In this document: piece after piece, positions 1 to 8,830 of the stretch
Layout of the letters: each line of letters starts with the position of its first letter
How positions within the stretch are numbered: position 1 is the stretch's first letter
Assembly (NCBI GenBank): GCA_902781095.1
Contig: CACZHW010000009.1
Span: 1-64,000, forward strand
Origin: an uncultured Eubacteriales bacterium
Lineage (GTDB): Bacteria; Bacillota; Clostridia; Christensenellales; Aristaeellaceae
Length of the DNA stretch: 64,000 nt
Reading direction: 5' to 3'
Position numbers and translations under genes: made by a program
The notes under the pieces: generated by a model
What the model was told of the DNA's origin: nothing
Seen by the model: only the letters and a program-made list of their open reading frames with translations
Databases searched by the model: none

Positions 1-618
1 GCCGCCGCGCTGCTCTCCGGAGACGGTGCACAGGCCCTGGCCCTCACCCCGGGCACGGAAGCGGACAGCGGCAGGCTCTCCGAAATCCGCGACCTGCTCC
101 GCCAGGCGAAGGACGCCGCGGAGGCTTCCCCCTTCAATCACAGTGAGGAGGACGGCTTCTCCGTTACGGACGACACCCTCTCCTACTCGGCGGACGGCAT
201 CGCCTCCGCCACGCTCCGCGCGACCGGCGAAGGCGACTGGCTCACCGTCGGCGAGGGCGACGTAAGCGGCCTCGTCGGGCAGCTGGAAGACCTCACGAAG
301 AAGCTGAGCGCCACCCCGACGCCCGACCCTACCGCCACGCCGACCCCGACGCCGGAGGTGACGGCTACGCCGGAAGTGACGGCTGAGCCCGAGGTCACGT
401 CCGAGCCCACGCCCGAGATGACGGCGGAGCCCGAGATCACGGCCGAGCCCACGCCCGAGCCGACGGCGGAGCCCGAAGTCACAGCCGAGCCCGCGCCGAC
501 CGCGGTGCCGTCAGGCACCGTGAGCGGCCCGATGCTGCTCCTGCCGATCCTCCTCATCCTGCTGATTCTCCTGATCCTCTTCCTGCTGCTGCGCAGGCGC
601 AGGCAGGATAAGCGCTGA
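1..618 (+). CDS. C-terminal part of a cell-surface protein with Pro/Thr/Glu stalk and membrane anchor (5' end outside window)
   Basis: The reading frame is open from the first base, so the gene begins upstream of the window and only its last 205 codons are visible. The first 100 or so residues are an unrecognised extracellular region. They are followed by about 70 residues of Pro/Thr/Glu-rich repeats with units such as TAEPEVTAEP and TPEP. Next comes a hydrophobic segment of about 20 residues made almost only of Leu and Ile, and then a short basic tail (RRRRQDKR). This stalk, transmembrane helix and positive tail layout is typical of C-terminally anchored surface proteins. No LPxTG motif is seen, so anchoring is by the helix and not by sortase. 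The function of the N-terminal region is unknown. A strong hairpin terminator follows the stop codon. Confidence 0.8.
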   Translation, partial: AAALLSGDGAQALALTPGTEADSGRLSEIRDLLRQAKDAAEASPFNHSEEDGFSVTDDTLSYSADGIASATLRATGEGDWLTVGEGDVSGLVGQLEDLTKKLSATPTPDPTATPTPTPEVTATPEVTAEPEVTSEPTPEMTAEPEITAEPTPEPTAEPEVTAEPAPTAVPSGTVSGPMLLLPILLILLILLILFLLLRRRRQDKR

Positions 619-630
619 CAAATCCATAAA

Positions 631-668
631 GCGGGGCCCCGGCTTTATGCCGGAGCCCCGCTCTTTTT
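631..668 (+). terminator. Rho-independent terminator after the surface protein
   Basis: A 13-bp GC-rich stem with one mismatch (arms 631-643 and 650-662) is followed by a run of T. It lies 12 bases after the stop codon and also faces the end of the convergent methyltransferase gene. Confidence 0.8.
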
Positions 669-685
669 ATGCTTTTTTCGACGGC

Positions 686-1579
686 TCAGCGCTTTCTGTG
701 CAGGACGGCGGCAAAGAAGCCCTCGTACGCCTCCGTCGGGCGCACCAGCACCGTCCCCGGGAGGCTGCACGGCAGCCGCGGCACCTCCGTAAAACGTCCC
801 TCCTCAACCGGGACGAGTTCACACTTCCCCCCTTTAAGCAGCGCTGCAACGACGTCCTCGTTCTCTTCTCTCAGGATGGAGCAGGTGGAGTAGACGACGG
901 TTCCGCCCGGCTTCACCAGCCGCAGCGCCTTCTCCAGCAGGGCGCGCTGCAGCGCCGCCGTCTTTTTGAGCAGCGCCGGTTCAAACCGCCCCCGGCTGTC
1001 CCTGCTCACCGTACCGCTGCCGGAGCAGGGGGCGTCCAGCAGCACGCGGTCGAAGGAGAAGAAATCGTCCAGCTGGCGGGCGTCCACGTTCATCGCCGTC
1101 ACCCGCGTACAGCCCTGCCGTGCCAGATTGGCCTTCATGCGCTCCAGCCTCGGCAGATTCCGCTCGCATGCGGTGATCATCGCCTGCCCGCCCGTCAGGC
1201 TCGCAATCTCCGTCGTCTTTCCGCCCGGCGCCGCAGCCATATCCAGGATATTATCCCCCGGCCGTGCACCGAGCAGCAGCGGCGGCAGCATGGAAGAGAG
1301 GCTCTGGACATAGATTTCTCCCTGCGCATACAGCGGCAGCTGTGAAATCTCCTTTTCCATCCCCGCCTCCAGGCGGAACGCGTCCTCAAACCAGGGGACG
1401 CGCTCAAAGGGGATGCCCGCCGCTTCAAGCGCCGCAGCCGTTTTTTCGGGTGTTCCCTTCAGCCGGTTCGTGCGCAGCGTGGTGCAGCGCGCGGCAGAGA
1501 ACCCCCGCCGGATGCTTTCCGTCTCCTCCGCTCCGTACTGCTCCAGCAGGCGCTGCTCCAGATAGGGTGCGATCTCCAT
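686..1579 (-). CDS. RsmB/RsmF-type (NOL1/NOP2/Sun) rRNA cytosine-C5 methyltransferase
   Basis: This protein of 297 residues has the hallmarks of SAM-dependent RNA m5C methyltransferases. They are an SAM-binding loop (ILDMAAAPGGKT), a DAPCSG motif with Cys185 and a YSTCS motif with Cys233. The two cysteines act in catalysis and product release in this family. The ATG at 1579 was chosen because it follows a good ribosome binding site (GGAGGAAGAAAA). The frame stays open upstream, but no better start is seen. There is no N-terminal NusB-like domain, so it resembles the short RsmF/YebU-like enzymes of Gram-positive bacteria more than full RsmB. The exact target cytosine (16S or 23S rRNA) cannot be told from sequence. 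Confidence 0.88.
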   Translation of the reverse strand: MEIAPYLEQRLLEQYGAEETESIRRGFSAARCTTLRTNRLKGTPEKTAAALEAAGIPFERVPWFEDAFRLEAGMEKEISQLPLYAQGEIYVQSLSSMLPPLLLGARPGDNILDMAAAPGGKTTEIASLTGGQAMITACERNLPRLERMKANLARQGCTRVTAMNVDARQLDDFFSFDRVLLDAPCSGSGTVSRDSRGRFEPALLKKTAALQRALLEKALRLVKPGGTVVYSTCSILREENEDVVAALLKGGKCELVPVEEGRFTEVPRLPCSLPGTVLVRPTEAYEGFFAAVLHRKR

Positions 1580-1726
1580 TTTTCTTCCTCCCCGGTCCGT
1601 CCGCCGATCGTCCTTTTCAACAGCGATTCTACCACGAATCCCGCTGCCTGTCACGGTATGGTCTCCTTTTCCCCGCCGGGCACGGCGTTTTGCGGCCGGC
1701 CGCCCCGAACAATTTTCATTTTGCTC

Positions 1727-1755
1727 TTGTCCGCCTCTTTTGTCTGTGTTATACT
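1727..1755 (+). promoter_or_regulatory. Sigma-A-type promoter of phnD
   Basis: TTGTCC at 1727-1732 and TATACT at 1750-1755 are separated by 17 bases. They lie about 50 bases ahead of the phnD start, which has the ribosome binding site AGAAGGAGG. Confidence 0.65.
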
Positions 1756-1803
1756 TTTTCGGCCAAAACAATCATCGTGAACGACAGAAGGAGGATTTCC
1801 CGC

Positions 1804-2859
1804 ATGAAAAAGCTCTTTGCCCTCGTGCTGGCCGCCCTGATGCTGTGCTCCGCCGCTGCGCTGGCTGACAACATCAAGATGGACAAGCTGACCTTTGAGT
1901 TCGTCCCCTCCAAGGATGCCGACGTCATCATCACCGGCACCAAGAACCTGCCCGATCTGGTGAAGGCCGAGATGGCCAAGCAGGGCTACGACATCGGCGA
2001 AGTCGAAATCACCGTCGGCACCAAATACGAGGCGACCGGCGAAGCCATGGCTGCAGGCGCCATCGATGTGGGCTGGCTGCCCGGCGGCACCTACGCCATC
2101 TTCAGCCAGGACAAGGAAGTGGACGTCATCCTGACCGCCACCCGCGCCGGCCTCTCCAACGACTCCACCGATCCGTGGACCTGGAACGGCGACGAGAACA
2201 AGACCCTGCCGACCGATCAGCAGGTCACCTTCTACCGTTCCCTCATCTACGCCACGCCTTCCGAGTACGGCAAGCAGCTGGCCGCGAAGGTCAACGCGCA
2301 TGAGGCGCTGACCTGGGAAGACCTCTCCAAGGCGACCTGGGCTGTCGCTTCCACCTCTTCCTCCGCCGGCTATGTGTACCCCACCATGTGGCTGATGAAG
2401 AACTACGACGGCCGCAAGCTGACCGACATCCAGGCCGACGGCGGCAACCTCATCCAGCTGGGCTACGGCGACGCCTTCGCGCAGGCCGCTGCCGAGCAGG
2501 TCGACATCGTCTGCTGCTATGCGGATGGCCGCCGCGACTATGAAGCCGCCTGGATGCTGCCCATCGGCGAGCAGGACGCCACCGGCAAGCAGGGCATGGG
2601 CCGCAGCGACTCCATCTGGAACGAGATGAATGTCATCGGCGTCACCGAGGGCATCTACAACGATACCGTCGCCATCACCACCGCCAAGCCCGACGTGTAC
2701 AACCCGCAGTTCATCGCTGCGCTTCAGAACTCTCTCATCAACATCATCAATACCGATGAGGGCAAGGAAATCTTCAGCGTGTACAGCCACACCGGCTACG
2801 CCGTCGCCACCGACAGCGACTACGACGGCGCCCGTCTCGCGCTGACCGCCGTACAGTAA
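1804..2859 (+). CDS. phnD: PhnD-family substrate-binding protein of a phosphonate-type ABC transporter
   Basis: The protein of 351 residues starts with a clear signal peptide (Lys-Lys, hydrophobic core, cleavage near ALA-D at residues 20-21). No convincing lipobox is seen, so it may be released or held by its transporter. The mature part reads as a PhnD-type periplasmic-binding domain, with typical features such as an early FEFVPSKD segment and a DVGWLPGGTY segment. Such proteins bind phosphonates, phosphite or related oxyanion compounds outside the cell and deliver them to PhnE. It is followed by a terminator and a second promoter before phnC. That arrangement lets the binding protein be made in excess over the membrane components. 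The actual ligand is not known. Confidence 0.88.
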   Translation: MKKLFALVLAALMLCSAAALADNIKMDKLTFEFVPSKDADVIITGTKNLPDLVKAEMAKQGYDIGEVEITVGTKYEATGEAMAAGAIDVGWLPGGTYAIFSQDKEVDVILTATRAGLSNDSTDPWTWNGDENKTLPTDQQVTFYRSLIYATPSEYGKQLAAKVNAHEALTWEDLSKATWAVASTSSSAGYVYPTMWLMKNYDGRKLTDIQADGGNLIQLGYGDAFAQAAAEQVDIVCCYADGRRDYEAAWMLPIGEQDATGKQGMGRSDSIWNEMNVIGVTEGIYNDTVAITTAKPDVYNPQFIAALQNSLINIINTDEGKEIFSVYSHTGYAVATDSDYDGARLALTAVQ

Positions 2860-2872
2860 TCCCATATCCTTC

Positions 2873-2905
2873 GGGACCCCGGCATTCGCCGGGGTCCCTT
2901 TATTA
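2873..2905 (+). terminator. Terminator between phnD and phnC
   Basis: A perfect 10-bp GC-rich hairpin is followed by TTTATT directly after phnD. It probably lowers read-through into phnC. Confidence 0.8.
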
Positions 2906-2936
2906 AGACCGGATGAAACCTGCCTTCGGTTTTCTC

Positions 2937-2965
2937 TTGTTTGAAGCGTCCGTCCATGGTATCAT
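2937..2965 (+). promoter_or_regulatory. Second promoter, for phnC-phnE-phnE-phosphoesterase
   Basis: TTGTTT at 2937-2942 and TATCAT at 2960-2965 have a 17-base spacer. They sit between the phnD terminator and the phnC ribosome binding site. Confidence 0.5.
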
Positions 2966-3013
2966 GTTGCAAGATACGCACAAAAAAGCAGTGCGAGGGA
3001 AGGAAGGGTTCAA

Positions 3014-3772
3014 TTGATCGAGTTCAAGCATGTCAACAAGGTCTACCCCAACGGCGTCAAGGGGCTCAGCGACATCAACCTCACCATTGATCAGGGTGAA
3101 TTCGTCGCCATCATCGGCCTCAGCGGCGCGGGCAAATCCACGCTCATCCGCACCATCAACCGCATGATCGACGTGACGGACGGTCAGCTCGTCGTGGACG
3201 GAACGGACGTCATGACGCTGAGCGGCGCTTCCATGCGCAAATACCGCCGCAAAGTCGGCATGATCTTCCAGTCCTACAACCTTGTCACCCGCGCCACCGC
3301 GCTGCGCAACGTGCTGACCTCCATGGTGCCGGATATGCCGTTCCACCGCGTGCTGCTCGGCTTGTTCAGCGAGGAGCAGAAAAAGAAGGCGCTGGAAGCG
3401 CTGGACAAGGTCGGCATCCTGGACAAGGCGTACACCCGCTGCGACCAGCTCTCCGGCGGCCAGCAGCAGCGCGTCTCCCTGGCCCGCACGCTGAACCAGA
3501 ACCCCACCATCATCCTGGCCGACGAGCCCGTCGCCGCGCTGGACCCCGTGACCGCCCATCAGGTCATGGCGGACTTCCGCCGCATCAACCAGGAGATGAA
3601 CATCACGGTGCTCATCAACATCCACCACGTCGACCTCGCGCTGCAGTACTGTTCCCGCGTCATCGGCATCCGCGCCGGCCAGATCGTCTATGACGGCCCG
3701 ACCACCTCGGTCACCCAGGAGATTCTGGACGAGATTTACGGCGGAGCGACGGTGCCGACCGCCGGCACCTGA
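3014..3772 (+). CDS. phnC: Phosphonate-type ABC transporter ATPase
   Basis: This 252-residue ATPase has a Walker A motif at residues 35-43 (GLSGAGKST), the signature LSGGQQQRV near residue 147 and Walker B ILADEP near residue 168. It energises the PhnE permeases. The start codon is TTG, placed behind GAGGGAAGGAAGGG, and the sequence from residue 1 (MIEFKHVNKVYPNG) matches the normal PhnC N-terminus. It is 10 bases from the first phnE gene, so the two are cotranscribed. Confidence 0.92.
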   Translation: MIEFKHVNKVYPNGVKGLSDINLTIDQGEFVAIIGLSGAGKSTLIRTINRMIDVTDGQLVVDGTDVMTLSGASMRKYRRKVGMIFQSYNLVTRATALRNVLTSMVPDMPFHRVLLGLFSEEQKKKALEALDKVGILDKAYTRCDQLSGGQQQRVSLARTLNQNPTIILADEPVAALDPVTAHQVMADFRRINQEMNITVLINIHHVDLALQYCSRVIGIRAGQIVYDGPTTSVTQEILDEIYGGATVPTAGT

Positions 3773-3782
3773 GGTGAGCGCG

Positions 3783-4721
3783 ATGAAAAAACAATCCCGC
3801 TCCTCCCTGCTGACGCTTGTGCTGCTGCCCCTGTTCGGCATCCTGTGCGTCTGCTTCTCCATGGACCGCGTCCCTGCAGCCGTCCTCTCCCTTCTGACGG
3901 TCGCCGCGGCCGCGCTGTCCCTGCGCACGCGCACCTATACGCTGTCCAACGGCAAGCAGATTACACAGCCCGCCTCGCGCGCGCTGCTCATCGCCGTCGT
4001 GCTGGTGGACGTGGTCCTCGCCTCCGGCCGGCTGACCGGATTTGACCTCTCCATCATCGCCAAGCGCGGCGGCCAGTTCTTCGTCATCCTGGACAGGATC
4101 TTCCACCCCGATTTCAGCTACTTCGAGAAGGTCGTCAATCCCCTGATGGATACGATCAAGATGTCCATCCTGGGTTCCTTCATCGGCGCGACCCTCGCGC
4201 TGCCCATCTCGGTGCTGGCCTCCACCAACATCGACAAGTCGAAAGGCGTCGTGTGGTTCCTGCGCATCCTGCTCATGGTCGTGCGCACGTTGCCCACCCT
4301 GGTCATCGCCAAGTTCGCGGCCCTGATCTTCGGTCTGGGCACCTTCGCCGGCACCGTCGCCATCATCGTCTTTACCTTCGGCGTCATTTCCAAGATGATG
4401 TACGAATCCATCGAAACCATCGACATGGGCGCCTTCGAGGCGGTCGAGAGCTTCGGCGGCACCAAGTTCCAGTCCTTTTGGGCGGCGTGCATGCCGCAGA
4501 TTCTCCCGACCTATCTCAGTTACTGCCTCTACGCGCTGGAGATGAACATCCGCGCCGCAGCCATCCTGGGCTACGTCGGGGCCGGCGGCATCGGCCTTTT
4601 GATGGACGAGCGCATCGGCTGGCGCGATTACAACGGACTCGGCATGGTGCTGCTGGCGCTCTTCGTGGTCGTCGTGCTCATCGAACGGCTGTCCCAGTAC
4701 CTGCGCCACAAGCTGAGCTAA
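3783..4721 (+). CDS. phnE: Phosphonate-type ABC transporter permease, first copy
   Basis: This 312-residue integral membrane protein has about six hydrophobic segments and the permease coupling loop (EAVESFGGTKFQSF...PQILP) that contacts the ATPase. The ATG at 3783 follows GAGGTGAGCGCG. An in-frame upstream extension overlaps phnC and is not needed. PhnE permeases often come as two unequal copies, and a second one follows 12 bases later. Confidence 0.9.
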   Translation: MKKQSRSSLLTLVLLPLFGILCVCFSMDRVPAAVLSLLTVAAAALSLRTRTYTLSNGKQITQPASRALLIAVVLVDVVLASGRLTGFDLSIIAKRGGQFFVILDRIFHPDFSYFEKVVNPLMDTIKMSILGSFIGATLALPISVLASTNIDKSKGVVWFLRILLMVVRTLPTLVIAKFAALIFGLGTFAGTVAIIVFTFGVISKMMYESIETIDMGAFEAVESFGGTKFQSFWAACMPQILPTYLSYCLYALEMNIRAAAILGYVGAGGIGLLMDERIGWRDYNGLGMVLLALFVVVVLIERLSQYLRHKLS

Positions 4722-4733
4722 GGAGGGCGGAAC

Positions 4734-5576
4734 ATGACAAAGAAAGACAACATCCTGAATGTCAGCCGTCCCCTTACGGTGGACGAGGTCTACGAGGCCC
4801 GGCCGCGCCTGTGGTGGGTCTATACGCTGGTCGTCCTGGCCGTATGCGCGATGCTCGGCTGGAGCGGTTCCACCGTGCGCTACAAAGGCCTTGCCAGCAA
4901 GGGCGTCACCATCGCGCAGGGCATCGGCAACGGCCTGCTGCACCCGGACACTTCCCTGCTGTTCAACCTGACGCCGGAAGGCGTTCCCTACCAGCTGCTG
5001 CAGACGATGGCCATCGCCGTGCTGGGCACGCTGATCGGCGGCATACTGGCCGTCCCCTTCAGCTTCCTGGCCTGCGACAAGATCGTACCCAAGCCGGTCG
5101 CCTTCGTTTTCAACCTCTTCATCCTGCTGATCCGCACGATTCCCTCCCTCGTCTGGGCGCTGGTGTGGATCCGCGTGACGGGGCCGAACGCCTTCTGCGG
5201 CGTGGTTACGCAGAGCATCTGCTCCATCGGCATGATCTGCAAGATGTACATCACGGCCATCGAGGACATCGACACCCGCATCCTGGAGAGCCTGGACGCC
5301 TCCGGCTGCAACGGCTTCCAGAAGGTGCGCTACGGCATCCTCCCGCAGATCATCCCCAACTTCATCTCCACCGTCATCTACCGCTTCGACATCAACATGA
5401 AGGACGCCACGACGCTGGGCATCGTGGGCGCGGGCGGCATCGGCGCGGCGCTCATCCAGTGCATCACCTCCAGCCGCTGGAGCATGGTCGGCGCCTACCT
5501 GTTCGGCATGGTCGTCCTCATGATCGTCGTCGAGCTCTTCTCCACGCACATCCGCACCAAACTCGCAAGAGGCTGA
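4734..5576 (+). CDS. phnE: Phosphonate-type ABC transporter permease, second copy
   Basis: The protein of 280 residues has one hydrophobic helix near residues 28-46, then the permease domain with the coupling loop LDASGCNGFQKVRYG...PQIIP. It probably forms a heterodimer with the first PhnE. The ribosome binding site is AAGGAGGGCGGAAC. Its stop codon lies one base before the next start, so the phosphoesterase belongs to the same transcript. Confidence 0.9.
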   Translation: MTKKDNILNVSRPLTVDEVYEARPRLWWVYTLVVLAVCAMLGWSGSTVRYKGLASKGVTIAQGIGNGLLHPDTSLLFNLTPEGVPYQLLQTMAIAVLGTLIGGILAVPFSFLACDKIVPKPVAFVFNLFILLIRTIPSLVWALVWIRVTGPNAFCGVVTQSICSIGMICKMYITAIEDIDTRILESLDASGCNGFQKVRYGILPQIIPNFISTVIYRFDINMKDATTLGIVGAGGIGAALIQCITSSRWSMVGAYLFGMVVLMIVVELFSTHIRTKLARG

Positions 5577-5577
5577 T

Positions 5578-7137
5578 ATGGCAAAAACACTTCGCATCCG
5601 CTATACCTCGGACATGCACGGCTATTTCTTCCCGACGCGCTACGCCGACCGCGAGGAGGCGCCCATCGGCCTCATGAAGCTGATGGACGAATTTCCCCGC
5701 GACGGCAACACGCTGATCCTGGACGGCGGCGACACCCTGCAGGGCTCGCCGCTCACCAACCTCTATCAGCGCCTTACCGCCGCGGAAAAACAGGAGTGCC
5801 TGTCCTGTGACACCTACGGCACGCATCCCGTCGCCGCCGTAATGAACCTGGCCGGCTATCACTTCGTGACGCTCGGCAACCACGACTTCAACTACGGCTT
5901 GGATGCGCTGCTGGACTACCTGCAGAACCTGGATGCCTTGTGCCTGTGCGCCAACATCCGGGACAAGGCGCACCGCCTGCCCATCGCCCCCTACGCCGTG
6001 ACGCAGATGGAGAACGGCCTGTGCGTCGGCCTGGTGGGCGTCTGCACCCATTTCGTCTCCCGCTGGGAGAATCCCGCGACCGTGGCCGAACTCGAAATTG
6101 AGGATGCTTTTGAGGCGGCGAAGGCCATGCTGGAAGTCATCCGGCCCCTGTGCGACGTCACCGTGCTGCTCTATCACGGCGGCTACGAGCGCGATTTGGA
6201 GGACGGGCGGCTGCTATCGCAGACCTCCGAAAATCAGGCCTGCCGCATCTGCAGCGAACTGGACTACGACCTCGTCCTCACCGGCCACCAACACATGCCC
6301 ACCGAAGGCCGCATGCTGGGCAACAGCTACACGCTGCAGCCTGGTTACCGGGCGTCCCACGCGTGCGCCGTCGACGTCACCGTTGAGGAAGGCGGCAAAA
6401 AGCATTTCGAAAGCCGCTTCGTCGAACCCGCCGGCCGCGCCGACGAGGACGCGATGAATCTCCTTGCGCCGCTCGCGCGCCGGGTGGACACCTGGCTGGA
6501 TACGCCGGCCGGGCACCTGTCCCGTCCGCTCCCCTCGCAGGATCCGCTCTACGCCGCGCTACACGGCAACCCGCTGGCCAACTTCGTCAACGAGGTCCAG
6601 CGGCAGGCCACCGGCGCGCAGGTTTCCACCTGCGCCATGCCCAACGAGTACAAAGGGCTCCCGCAGGAGGTCACCATCCGCGACGTCGTCTCCACCTACA
6701 TCTACTCCAACACGCTCGTGGTGCTCGGCATGGACCGCACGACGCTCAAAAACTACATCGAGCGCAGCGCGGAGTACTTCACGCTCGACGAAAACGGCCG
6801 GATCATCCTCGGCGAACTCTTTACCCGGCCCAAGGTGCAGCACTACAATTACGATTACTTTTCGGGCATCGATTACGTCATCGACGTGCGGCGCCCCGCC
6901 GGCGAACGCGTGATCTCCATCCGGCTGAACGGGCACGAGATGCTGACGGACGAGGCCGTCTCGGTCTGCGTCAACAGCTACCGCTACGGCGGCACTTCCG
7001 GCTACGGCATGGTCAGCAGCGCTCCCCTGCTCCGGGAGGTCCAGACCGACGTGGCCGACGCCATCATCGAGTACATCTCAAATCACCCCGACATTGAGGT
7101 CGACGACCATCCGTGGTCGACCATCCTGCCGAAGTAA
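5578..7137 (+). CDS. Cytoplasmic UshA-like metallophosphoesterase / 5'-nucleotidase
   Basis: This 519-residue protein has the two-domain layout of the UshA/CpdB family. The N-terminal calcineurin-like domain carries the metal ligands SDMHG (residues 11-15), GGD (50-52), GNHD (100-103) and GHQH (236-239). A C-terminal 5'-nucleotidase domain covers roughly residues 320-500. Family members hydrolyse nucleotides, cyclic nucleotides or other phosphate esters. Most are exported, but no signal peptide is present here, so the enzyme should act in the cytoplasm. It is joined to phnCEE with a one-base gap, which suggests it releases phosphate from the imported compound. The substrate is inferred only from this context. 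Confidence 0.85.
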   Translation: MAKTLRIRYTSDMHGYFFPTRYADREEAPIGLMKLMDEFPRDGNTLILDGGDTLQGSPLTNLYQRLTAAEKQECLSCDTYGTHPVAAVMNLAGYHFVTLGNHDFNYGLDALLDYLQNLDALCLCANIRDKAHRLPIAPYAVTQMENGLCVGLVGVCTHFVSRWENPATVAELEIEDAFEAAKAMLEVIRPLCDVTVLLYHGGYERDLEDGRLLSQTSENQACRICSELDYDLVLTGHQHMPTEGRMLGNSYTLQPGYRASHACAVDVTVEEGGKKHFESRFVEPAGRADEDAMNLLAPLARRVDTWLDTPAGHLSRPLPSQDPLYAALHGNPLANFVNEVQRQATGAQVSTCAMPNEYKGLPQEVTIRDVVSTYIYSNTLVVLGMDRTTLKNYIERSAEYFTLDENGRIILGELFTRPKVQHYNYDYFSGIDYVIDVRRPAGERVISIRLNGHEMLTDEAVSVCVNSYRYGGTSGYGMVSSAPLLREVQTDVADAIIEYISNHPDIEVDDHPWSTILPK

Positions 7138-7154
7138 GGCGCAGACAAAAGGAT

Positions 7155-7199
7155 AAGGCGTTCCGCCGCTCAAGCCCGAGCGGCGGAACGCCTTTGTCA
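7155..7199. terminator. Hairpin terminator between convergent genes
   Basis: A perfect 16-bp inverted repeat (arms 7155-7170 and 7179-7194) lies between the phosphoesterase and acylphosphatase genes, which point at each other. It can stop transcription from either side. Confidence 0.75.
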
Positions 7200-7220
7200 T
7201 TTCTTCAAGATTCTTGTACG

Positions 7221-7487
7221 CTAGTCCGCGCTGAATCCCCGCTCTCCCGCGACCACGGGAATTGTGCGGCTGTCCATGTTCTCGATGCGGACGTACGCGC
7301 CGCGCTCGATCGCCAGGATGACGCTGTCGATCTGCTCCTGCGTGCCCTGGATTTCCATAGTCACGCTGCCGTCCCACTCGTTGCGCACCCATCCGGTGCA
7401 GCCGTACAGGGCCGCCGCGTGCCGCGCCCTGTAGCGCAGCCCGACGCCCTGAACCCAGCCGGTGAAGACGATGTGCCTGCGGATCAT
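7221..7487 (-). CDS. acyP: Acylphosphatase
   Basis: This small protein of 88 residues has the acylphosphatase signature GWVQGVGLRYR, with the phosphate-binding loop and catalytic Arg, and GWVRNEWDGSV, with the catalytic Asn. It hydrolyses acyl phosphates such as acetyl phosphate. The start overlaps the stop of glmM by four bases (ATGA), so it is translationally coupled and is the last gene of the amino-sugar operon. A bidirectional terminator follows. Confidence 0.92.
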   Translation of the reverse strand: MIRRHIVFTGWVQGVGLRYRARHAAALYGCTGWVRNEWDGSVTMEIQGTQEQIDSVILAIERGAYVRIENMDSRTIPVVAGERGFSAD

Positions 7488-8830
7488 GCCAGGTGACCTT
7501 TGGCCCGGATGACGTCGATCACGCCGTCCACGTACCGCTCGCACACGTCCTGCGAATCCGCTTCCACCATGACGCGGAGCACCGGCTCCGTGCCGCTCTC
7601 GCGCACGAGGATGCGGCCGGTGTCGCCCAGCTCGTCCGCGACCTTCTGCACGGCCGCCTGCACGTCCGGGTCGTTGCGGGCCTCCGGCTTGCTCTTCACC
7701 TTCACGTTTTTCAACACCTGCGGATAGAAGACGCACGGCGCCGCCAGCTCGCTCATCGGTTTCTCCTTGGCCAGCATCACTTCCATCAGCTTGAGGCTCG
7801 TCAGGATGCCGTCGCCCGTCGTCGCGTACTTGGAGAAGATGATGTGGCCGGACTGCTCGCCGCCGATGCGGTGTCCGTTCTCCACCATGCACTCGTAGAC
7901 GTACTTGTCGCCGACCTTCGTCTTTTCATAGCCGATCCCGGCGCGATCCAGCGCCTTGTACAGGCCGAAATTGCTCATGACCGTGGTGACGACTTTGTTG
8001 TTGAGCAGCTTGCCGCGCTCCTTCATGTACACGCCGTAGACGTACAGTATGTGGTCGCCGGTTACGACGTTGCCCTTCTCATCCACGCAGATGCAGCGGT
8101 CCGCGTCGCCGTCGAATGCGAAGCCGATGTCCAGCCCCTTCTCGACCACGAACCGCTGCAGGTGCTCGATGTGCGTGCTGCCGCAGTCCGTGTTGATGTT
8201 GTAGCCGTCCGGCTCGTCGTTCATCACATACGTCTTCGCGCCCAGCGCGTCGAAGACGCCCCTGGCGATCTGCCAGGCCGCGCCGTTGGCCACGTCCAGC
8301 CCGATCCGTTTGTCCTTGAAGCTGTACTTGGACATCGAGATCAGGTAGCCGATGTAGCGGTTGCGCCCGGCCACGTAATCCACCGTCCGCCCGATGTCGT
8401 GCCGCTGCGCGATCGGGATCTCGCACTCGCCGTCCAGATACCGCTCGACCTGCAGGATCGTCTCCTCGTCCATCTTCTCACCGTTGCTGCTCAGCAGCTT
8501 GATGCCGTTGTCGTAGTACGGGTTGTGGGAGGCGGAGATCATGATGCCGCAGTCGAAGTCATCCACCCGCGTGATGTACGCGACGGACGGCGTCGTCGTG
8601 ACGTGCATGATATACGCATCCGCGCCGCTGGCCATGAGGCCGGTGCACAGCGCGTACTCGAACATGTAGGAGGAACGGCGGGTGTCCTTGCCGATGACGA
8701 TCTTGGCCTTCTTGCCCTGGCACTCGCCGTAGTACCAGCCCAGGAAGCGCCCGATCTTCACCGCATGCTCGAAAGTCAGGTCCCGGTTGGCCTCGCCGCG
8801 GAAACCGTCCGTGCCGAAGTATTTGCCCAT
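7484..8830 (-). CDS. glmM: Phosphoglucosamine mutase
   Basis: This 448-residue enzyme interconverts glucosamine-6-phosphate and glucosamine-1-phosphate on the way to UDP-GlcNAc for peptidoglycan. Visible motifs are the N-terminal FGTDGFRG, the active-site phosphoserine loop ISASHNPYYDNG, the metal-binding loop DGDADR and the phosphate-binding loop RESGTEPVLRVM. Length is normal for GlmM. Its start shares one base with the nagB stop (TAATG), which shows tight coupling. Confidence 0.95.
   Translation of the reverse strand: MGKYFGTDGFRGEANRDLTFEHAVKIGRFLGWYYGECQGKKAKIVIGKDTRRSSYMFEYALCTGLMASGADAYIMHVTTTPSVAYITRVDDFDCGIMISASHNPYYDNGIKLLSSNGEKMDEETILQVERYLDGECEIPIAQRHDIGRTVDYVAGRNRYIGYLISMSKYSFKDKRIGLDVANGAAWQIARGVFDALGAKTYVMNDEPDGYNINTDCGSTHIEHLQRFVVEKGLDIGFAFDGDADRCICVDEKGNVVTGDHILYVYGVYMKERGKLLNNKVVTTVMSNFGLYKALDRAGIGYEKTKVGDKYVYECMVENGHRIGGEQSGHIIFSKYATTGDGILTSLKLMEVMLAKEKPMSELAAPCVFYPQVLKNVKVKSKPEARNDPDVQAAVQKVADELGDTGRILVRESGTEPVLRVMVEADSQDVCERYVDGVIDVIRAKGHLA

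Noticed and set aside
1651..2865. Long minus-strand ORF of 404 codons opposite phnD
   Set aside because: It is a codon-bias shadow of phnD in GC-rich DNA: low-complexity Gly/Val/Asp composition, no family motifs and no ribosome binding site.
3711..5597. Minus-strand ORF of 628 codons opposite the two phnE genes
   Set aside because: Shadow ORF rich in Asp, His, Gly and Gln; the plus strand has two clear permeases with proper signals.
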